This document shows, piece after piece, positions 5,785 to 10,171 of a DNA stretch of 10,171 nt. Within the stretch, counting starts at the first letter, position 1; every line of letters starts with the position of its first letter. A program made the translations under genes and the position numbers. The stretch is from the NCBI GenBank assembly GCA_015523085.1, contig WALA01000059.1, positions 1 through 10,171 of the forward strand, in the 5' to 3' direction. Source of the DNA: Candidatus Aenigmatarchaeota archaeon (lineage in GTDB: Archaea; Aenigmatarchaeota; Aenigmatarchaeia; GW2011-AR5; WALA01). Under the pieces are notes generated by a model. That model ran no database searches, was not told the origin of the DNA, and saw only the letters and a list, made by a program, of their open reading frames with translations.

Positions 5785-5792
5785 GAGGTGAT
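5785..5792 (+). promoter_or_regulatory. Strong ribosome binding site of the TrmB-family gene
   Basis: GAGGTGAT is complementary to the usual archaeal 16S 3' end over eight bases and stands three bases before ATG 5796. It is the longest such match in the window and fixes this start over the in-frame ATG at 5817. Confidence 0.75.
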
Positions 5793-5795
5793 TGG

Positions 5796-6620
5796 ATGTT
5801 GGCAAGTTCGAAAACTATGGACACTTTAAAGGCAATAGGCCTGAATTTGTATGAAAGAAACATATGGGTTGCCCTGCTTTCTCGAGGTGTTTCGACGGCA
5901 GGTGAGCTCGCTGACATTTCTAATGTTCCTCGTTCAAGATGTTACGACGTCCTCGAATCATTGGCTGAAAAGGGATTCGTCCTCCTTCAGCCGGGGAAGC
6001 CGATGAAGTACGTTGCCATACCGCCAAAGGAAGCGTTTGAGCGCGCGAAGGGAATAATCGAGGAAAAAGCCAACGTGATGAAAAAGCGCATAGACGAGGC
6101 AAAACAAGGAGAGGTCGCAAAGGAGCTCGAGCGCATTTACAAAGAAGGAATATCCATCGTCAATCCTGAGGAGATGACAGCAACCATAAAGGGACGCCAC
6201 AAATTCTACAAGCAGCTTGGAACAATGCTCAAGCACGCTAAAAAGAGCGTGAACATAATCACAACACCAAAGGGACTTCAAGACATTGTGGACAAATTCG
6301 AGCCGCACATGAAAAAGCTTTCTAACAAGGGTGTGAAAATCAAAATCGCGGCGCAGATAAAGAAGGATAATCTCGAACTTGCCAAGCATCTCAAGAAATA
6401 CGCCGACATAAGGTCAATAGAAGGCGTTGAAGAGGCAAAGAACCTCTACGGGCGCGTCGCAATGGTCGACGGATCCGAAGTTCTCATGGCGCTCACGCAC
6501 GATGAGAAGGTCCATCCTTCTCAGGACATAGCATTTTGGTCTCAGAGCCCGCACATAGCATCGAGCGTCGTGGGTCCAATGTTCAACATGATTTGGAACA
6601 AATCCAAAATCGTGAGGTAA
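5796..6620 (+). CDS. TrmB-family transcriptional regulator
   Basis: The 274-residue protein has the build of archaeal TrmB-like regulators. An N-terminal winged helix-turn-helix (about 8-76) contains the recognisable NLYERNIWVALLSRG, GELADISNVPRSRCYDVLESLAEKG and LLQPGKPMKYVAIPP steps. A linker helix that may form a dimerising coiled coil follows (78-118), and then a C-terminal domain (about 130-270) with alternating strands and helices such as SVNIITTPKG (151-160) and VKIKIAAQIKK (180-190), resembling the PLD-like effector domain of this family. In characterised TrmB proteins that domain binds sugars; here the ligand is unknown, and no transporter or sugar gene lies nearby. The gene has a strong ribosome binding site and a duplicated element in its promoter, consistent with autoregulation. 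Its targets could also include the neighbouring elp3, whose promoter starts at its stop codon, but that is inference. Confidence 0.87.
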   Translation: MLASSKTMDTLKAIGLNLYERNIWVALLSRGVSTAGELADISNVPRSRCYDVLESLAEKGFVLLQPGKPMKYVAIPPKEAFERAKGIIEEKANVMKKRIDEAKQGEVAKELERIYKEGISIVNPEEMTATIKGRHKFYKQLGTMLKHAKKSVNIITTPKGLQDIVDKFEPHMKKLSNKGVKIKIAAQIKKDNLELAKHLKKYADIRSIEGVEEAKNLYGRVAMVDGSEVLMALTHDEKVHPSQDIAFWSQSPHIASSVVGPMFNMIWNKSKIVR

Positions 6621-6621
6621 G

Positions 6622-6629
6622 CTTTTAAC
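6622..6629 (+). promoter_or_regulatory. TATA-like box of elp3
   Basis: CTTTTAAC directly follows the regulator's stop codon and is centred about 26 nt before ATG 6652. No ribosome binding site precedes the ATG, so elp3 mRNA is probably leaderless. Confidence 0.5.
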
Positions 6630-6651
6630 CTTTTCCACTTATTCTTTTGAT

Positions 6652-8196
6652 ATGAATAATTTAGATGCAGCGCTCGACGAGTTGATTTCTAAGATAAAAT
6701 CGGGAAAAATTACCCGCAGCAACATAGAGCACGAAAAGGCGAAGATATCCAAAAAATACGGGCTCGGACGTATAATCAAGAATGCCGAAATTTACGAGCG
6801 CTCTGGATTCGACGAACGCATGCGAGAGCTCCTTAGCATAAAGCCCGTGCGCACGGAATCAGGTGTGAGTGTAATCGCGCTAATGACGAAGCCGTACCCG
6901 TGTCCCGGGAAATGCATTTACTGTCCGAGCGCAGTCGGAGCTCCGAAAAGCTACACGGGGGTCGAGCCAGCGGCATTGCGCGCAAAAATGAACGATTTCG
7001 ATCCAAAGCGCCAAGTTGAATCGCGATTAAGGCAGTTTGAGATAATCGGACATCCGAACGACAAGTGCGAAGTCATCATAATGGGCGGTACGTTTCTTTC
7101 CATGCCGAAAAATTATCGGGATTGGTTCGTGAAATCAATTTACGACGCCTTGAACGGAAGAATCGCACGCGACCTCAATGAAGCGAAGAAAATAAACGAA
7201 ACTTCCGAGCACAGATGCGTTGGGATGACCATAGAAACGCGCCCGGACTACTGCCACAATGAGCACATCCAAGAAATGCTTCGGTACGGAACAACGCGAG
7301 TTGAGCTCGGCGTTCAGTCAACGGACGACCGCATACTCGAAGCCGTGAAGCGAGGCCACGACGTCAATGAAAGCGTGAAGGCGACAAAACTCGCGAAGGA
7401 CAACGCTTTCAAAGTGTGCTACCACATGATGCCAGGTCTAACCGGACTGTTCGAAAAAGACCTTGAAAAGGAGTACCGGGATTTCATGAAAATCTTCGAG
7501 GATGAAAGATTCCGTCCCGACCTATTGAAAATTTATCCGACACTCGTCATTCCGGGAACCGAATTGTACGAGCTGTGGAAGCGCGGCGAGTACGAACCGC
7601 TCACAGTTGACGAGACAATCGAACTGCTCATAAAAATAAAGACGCACATACCAAAGTGGGTGAGGATACAGCGCATTCAGCGCGACATTTCGTCAAAGAA
7701 AATTGTCGCCGGACCGAACATGACAAACCTGAGGCAGAAAGTCCACGAGATTATGGAATCACGCGGACTCAGGTGCAACTGCATAAGATGCCGCGAGATA
7801 GGACGCCATCCCGAGGACTTTGGAAAAACGCCAGAGCTCCTCGTTGAAAAGTACAAAGCATCGGAAGGTGACGAGTATTTCATTTCGTACGAAACTGAGA
7901 ACGCGATATGGGGACTTCTCAGGTTGCGCATACCATCGGAGCCACCAAGCAATCTCGAGGGAAGCGCGCTCATCCGCGAGTTGCACGTATTCGGTAAGCA
8001 AGTTCCCCTTGGGAGGAAGAATGAAAAAAGCGCACAGCACCACGGACTCGGACGATCGCTCATGGCAAAGGCGGAAGAAATCGCAAAGGGTCTTGGAATG
8101 GACTCCATCAACATAATAAGCGGCGTCGGTGTCCGAAAGTACTACGAAAAGCTTGGGTACACGTTGCGCGGAGCGTACATGTGGAAGAAGATATAA
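6652..8196 (+). CDS. elp3: Elp3 tRNA uridine-34 modification enzyme (radical SAM plus acetyltransferase)
   Basis: Elp3 uses acetyl-CoA, SAM and a [4Fe-4S] cluster to place a carboxymethyl group on C5 of wobble uridine 34 in tRNA, supporting decoding accuracy; in archaea it acts without the other Elongator subunits. The 514-residue protein has a basic N-terminal tRNA-contacting region (1-65), the radical SAM cluster cysteines C84, C88 and C91 (in PCPGKCIYCPS), the IMGGTF strand (143-148), IETRPD (194-199), RVELGVQS (216-223), a cysteine group RCNCIRC (374-380) that probably binds metal, and a C-terminal GNAT domain with the acetyl-CoA loop HHGLGRSL (463-470) and GVRKYYEKLGY (493-503). All expected core motifs are present and the length is normal. 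It is followed 31 bp later by a separately promoted membrane protein gene. Confidence 0.97.
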   Translation: MNNLDAALDELISKIKSGKITRSNIEHEKAKISKKYGLGRIIKNAEIYERSGFDERMRELLSIKPVRTESGVSVIALMTKPYPCPGKCIYCPSAVGAPKSYTGVEPAALRAKMNDFDPKRQVESRLRQFEIIGHPNDKCEVIIMGGTFLSMPKNYRDWFVKSIYDALNGRIARDLNEAKKINETSEHRCVGMTIETRPDYCHNEHIQEMLRYGTTRVELGVQSTDDRILEAVKRGHDVNESVKATKLAKDNAFKVCYHMMPGLTGLFEKDLEKEYRDFMKIFEDERFRPDLLKIYPTLVIPGTELYELWKRGEYEPLTVDETIELLIKIKTHIPKWVRIQRIQRDISSKKIVAGPNMTNLRQKVHEIMESRGLRCNCIRCREIGRHPEDFGKTPELLVEKYKASEGDEYFISYETENAIWGLLRLRIPSEPPSNLEGSALIRELHVFGKQVPLGRKNEKSAQHHGLGRSLMAKAEEIAKGLGMDSINIISGVGVRKYYEKLGYTLRGAYMWKKI

Positions 8197-8199
8197 AAC

Positions 8200-8206
8200 T
8201 TATAAA
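8200..8206 (+). promoter_or_regulatory. TATA-like box of the small multidrug-export family gene
   Basis: TTATAAA lies four bases after the elp3 stop and is centred about 25 nt before ATG 8228. The ATG has no ribosome binding site, which fits a leaderless transcript. Confidence 0.5.
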
Positions 8207-8227
8207 CTCGGAGAAACAAATAATTCC

Positions 8228-8653
8228 ATGGACATTTTAAGCGTGCTCGTAACGGTCATTCCATGGATAGAGCTCCGTGGGGCGATCCCTCTCGCAGTCG
8301 CGCGCGGGCAACTCTCGTCAATTCCCTTCATACTCGTTCTCAACTCATTGATATTCTTTCCCGTTTACTTCTCGCTTGAGCTCTTTTACAGCAAATTCTT
8401 GAAGAGATTTAAATTCGTGCAAAGGAAGATTGAGTCGACGCGCCGTCGGGGAAAGCCGTACGTGGACCGATTCGGATTCCTCGGTCTTGCAATTTTCATA
8501 GGGATTCCGTTACCGGGCTCTGGCGTGTACACGGGCTCAATGCTCGCGTGGATTCTCGGAATGGACTGGAAGAAGGGGTTCGTCGCGTCCGTTCTCGGCG
8601 TTTTGATGGCCGGGACGATAGTCACGCTTCTGAGTCTCGGCATTTTCGGGTAA
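8228..8653 (+). CDS. Small multidrug-export (COG2426-type) family membrane protein
   Basis: The 141-residue protein matches the family named putative small multidrug export proteins (Sm_multidrug_ex), a prokaryotic membrane family whose transport substrate is not well established. Seen: an N-terminal membrane segment carrying the family motif IPWIELRGAIPLAVA (11-25), a second hydrophobic stretch (about 32-53), a basic cytoplasmic loop (55-81, KRFKFVQRK and TRRRGKP), the second family motif GIPLPGSGVYTGSMLAW (92-108), and a last hydrophobic helix (about 118-139). The two motif-bearing segments look like re-entrant loops related to the DedA/SNARE-associated fold. ATG 8228 is chosen over upstream in-frame starts because those lie within elp3 and because it sits at leaderless distance from a TATA-like box. 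Drug export itself is an annotation inherited from the family name, not shown here. Confidence 0.88.
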   Translation: MDILSVLVTVIPWIELRGAIPLAVARGQLSSIPFILVLNSLIFFPVYFSLELFYSKFLKRFKFVQRKIESTRRRGKPYVDRFGFLGLAIFIGIPLPGSGVYTGSMLAWILGMDWKKGFVASVLGVLMAGTIVTLLSLGIFG

Positions 8654-8676
8654 AAATTAGCTACGCGAAAGAAATC

Positions 8677-8711
8677 TTTTTAAATAATCACTCAAAAGTA
8701 ACGTTTTTAAA
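8677..8711 (+). promoter_or_regulatory. Tandem TATA-like boxes before the unrecognised gene pair
   Basis: TTTTTAAA occurs at 8677-8684 and at 8704-8711. The second is centred about 25 nt from ATG 8733 and would give a leaderless mRNA; the first would give a leader of about 28 nt. No ribosome binding site is seen before the ATG, which favours the second. Confidence 0.45.
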
Positions 8712-8732
8712 GATAACGATGATATAAAACGT
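8701..8732 (+). repeat. Perfect 7-bp inverted repeat spanning the promoter of the 8733 gene
   Basis: ACGTTTT (8701-8707) is repeated as its reverse complement AAAACGT (8726-8732), separated by 18 bp. The repeat encloses the TATA-like box and ends at the base before ATG 8733. The spacing, about 2.4 helical turns centre to centre, could suit a dimeric DNA-binding protein. It might also be chance in A/T-rich sequence. Confidence 0.45.
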
Positions 8733-9398
8733 ATGACAACAAAATCGGAAAGAAAATTTTACATAGCGCTTTTCCCATCTTACATAGCTATGACTGACGA
8801 ACGTTCTCTCATAGTCGAATCATTAATAAAAAGCCCGAAACCGTACGCAACGTACATTCCGTTCAAATCAGATCCGACACTGCTCGTACTCGAAAAAGGC
8901 AACGAGTACAGCACAACAATACTCCCGAACAATGGAATACCAATCAAATACAAAATGGACGTGGAAAGCATTGAAGTTGGGAAAGATTCTGTCACATTGA
9001 ATGAAAAGGTTTTGAACAGCAATGTACAGATGTCCAAAGTGTATCAATTCAAAGAAGACGACAACTGGAAGTTGAGAATATACGAAGTAGAAGACAAACC
9101 AAACGTAGATTCTAGTATTTCAATATATTTTGGTTCCAAAGAAAACCCGAAAAAGGGGCCGAGCGCGATTGGAACAGATTTTAGTGAGTATTACGCAACC
9201 ATCGAAGGGAATCCTATCACGTTTAAAGTGCATCAGTCGGGAAAAGATGGTGAGAAGGAGGTTTTGACTCTGCCAAGCGTCGGAAGCATACCATTCAGAG
9301 ACACCCCACCCGTAGTGATTCCGATTGAAGATGAGAACAGAGCTCATAAAGTATTTGGAATGCTCGAAATGTATTTCAACGACAAGATGATGTTTTGA
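8733..9398 (+). CDS. Hypothetical protein, first gene of an unrecognised pair
   Basis: I do not recognise this 221-residue protein. It has no signal peptide, membrane helix or cysteine, so it is probably a soluble cytoplasmic protein. The sequence looks beta-rich, with alternating strands through 37-165 (for example TTILPNNGIPIKYKM at 61-75 and WKLRIYEVED at 112-121), a glycine/proline turn region (132-147), and a mixed C-terminal part with PVVIPIEDENRAHKVFGMLEMY (193-214) that ends in a helix. No catalytic motif stands out. Codons are visibly more A/T-rich than in elp3 or DUF1512. The start at 8733 has a TATA-like box at leaderless distance, enclosed by an inverted repeat. The next gene begins 11 bases after its stop, so the two are almost certainly co-transcribed and may act together. 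Confidence 0.75.
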   Translation: MTTKSERKFYIALFPSYIAMTDERSLIVESLIKSPKPYATYIPFKSDPTLLVLEKGNEYSTTILPNNGIPIKYKMDVESIEVGKDSVTLNEKVLNSNVQMSKVYQFKEDDNWKLRIYEVEDKPNVDSSISIYFGSKENPKKGPSAIGTDFSEYYATIEGNPITFKVHQSGKDGEKEVLTLPSVGSIPFRDTPPVVIPIEDENRAHKVFGMLEMYFNDKMMF

Positions 9399-9409
9399 GG
9401 ACGGGTCGA

Positions 9410-10171
9410 ATGGAAGACAAGATTGAATTAAGTCCAATAAAAATCGGATTAAAATACAAACTTGGAAGAGAGATATACTCATTGGAAGCAACGGCTGGTG
9501 CATTGATGAATATAGATAATTACGAAAAATTAGTGAACCACATACAGATCATTTCAGAAGAAACATCTGTTGATGGATATCTTGGTCAGGATTTAAAACA
9601 AACGAAAGAAATAATCGCTCAATGGAAGGAATTGCTTACCAAATCCAATGTGGATTATGGAGATGCATTCACGATGGAAATGGACGGATTCCCAGCGATG
9701 CTTTTAGAGGCGTCGAGAAAACAAAATATAGATGCATTTAAAGAATACATAACAAAAAATGAAAATTTGAGCAAAGAAAAAGTAACCTCAATGATAGAAA
9801 AAATAAAAATGAACAAAATGAAGGAAATTATCAAAGGTAGAATGGAATACTTGTCAGATCAAAAAAACAAATCGCCTGAGAATGAAGAAGAATACATTGA
9901 ACTGCACAATCAACTGCCCCGTCAAATCAGAAAAATGTTTTTAGAAATTCACAATAAAGGAGATGATGCTGTTTTTATGGTAAAATTCATACCAGAAGGG
10001 TTTTTGAGTTCCCCATCGGATATACTGATTTATAATGATGGGTTGTGGAAATCAAAAATTGAAAATTCCGGCTCAAATGGAAAAGAAATTGGCGAGATCA
10101 TGGAAAAATTTGTAAATTTAGCAAATGATATCAAAGATGTTGACATAGTTAATTATCAATTATTTGTGTCC
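9410..10171 (+). CDS. Hypothetical helical protein, second gene of the pair (3' end outside window)
   Basis: The frame stays open from ATG 9410 to the window edge, giving at least 254 residues. The family is not recognised. No signal peptide or membrane segment is seen. The first part (1-100) mixes short strands and helices; the middle (about 100-180) is highly charged and probably helical, with K/E-rich stretches such as the one around SKEKVTSMIEKIKMNKMKEI (121-140); the last visible part (185-254) looks alpha/beta, with AVFMVKFIPEGFL (187-199). GAGG at 9397-9400, overlapping the previous stop, may serve as its ribosome binding site. The DNA is clearly more A/T-rich than the housekeeping genes to the left, and lysine codons are mostly AAA. 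Linkage to the 8733 gene suggests a shared function or complex, possibly an accessory system acquired by transfer. Confidence 0.78.
   Translation, partial: MEDKIELSPIKIGLKYKLGREIYSLEATAGALMNIDNYEKLVNHIQIISEETSVDGYLGQDLKQTKEIIAQWKELLTKSNVDYGDAFTMEMDGFPAMLLEASRKQNIDAFKEYITKNENLSKEKVTSMIEKIKMNKMKEIIKGRMEYLSDQKNKSPENEEEYIELHNQLPRQIRKMFLEIHNKGDDAVFMVKFIPEGFLSSPSDILIYNDGLWKSKIENSGSNGKEIGEIMEKFVNLANDIKDVDIVNYQLFVS

Noticed and set aside
7677-8114. 145-residue open frame antisense to elp3
   Set aside because: It lies wholly within the conserved GNAT and metal-binding part of elp3 and has no promoter or ribosome binding site.
8228-8653. Operon of elp3 with the small multidrug-export family gene
   Set aside because: A TATA-like box at leaderless distance stands between them, so a shared transcript is not required, and no functional link is known.
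1-10171. tRNA, rRNA, CRISPR array, insertion sequence or attachment site
   Set aside because: No cloverleaf, regularly spaced repeats, transposase motifs or long terminal repeats were seen anywhere in the window.

Overview
The window reads as a piece of an archaeal chromosome. Three things support this: a glutamyl-tRNA synthetase of the archaeal/eukaryotic class, archaeal family proteins (DUF1512, a TGS-domain DRG/OBG-like GTPase, TrmB-type regulator, archaeal Elp3), and archaeal signals in front of nearly every gene (A/T-rich TATA-like boxes about 25 nt from the presumed transcript start, and GGTGAT ribosome binding sites). The lineage cannot be fixed from the sequence. The mixture of compact single-gene units and short hypothetical proteins would suit a DPANN-type or other uncultivated euryarchaeal lineage, but that is inference.

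Layout. Positions 1-1679 hold two minus-strand genes: the N-terminal half of gltX (running off the left edge) and, upstream of it, a TK1-type thymidine kinase with an odd P-loop. A divergent promoter at about 1711-1720 separates them from plus-strand genes: a PrmC/HemK2-like glutamine methyltransferase (1752-2285), a small degenerate TGS-domain GTPase (2318-3121) and a three-helix membrane protein (3157-3465). A minus-strand anchored, potentially glycosylated extracytoplasmic protein (3484-4089) converges on the last of these and diverges from a 97-residue charged protein (4184-4477). Then follow, all plus strand, DUF1512 (4565-5698), a TrmB-family regulator (5796-6620), elp3 (6652-8196) and a small multidrug-export-family membrane protein (8228-8653). 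The right end (8733-10171) is a two-gene unit of unrecognised, visibly more A/T-rich genes, the second cut by the window edge.

Functionally, the recognisable genes lean toward translation and RNA: glutamyl-tRNA charging, release-factor-type methylation, tRNA wobble-uridine modification and a translation-type GTPase. One nucleotide-salvage enzyme and several membrane proteins are also present. Almost every gene has its own TATA-like box, so most appear to be separate transcripts; the clear exception is the terminal hypothetical pair. No tRNA, rRNA, CRISPR array or insertion sequence was seen, and no gene-free stretch exceeds 100 bases. The points most worth a second look are the unrecognised gene pair with its palindromic promoter, the duplicated 12-bp element before the TrmB-type gene, the two shared palindromic TATA boxes, and the variant motifs in the thymidine kinase, methyltransferase and GTPase.
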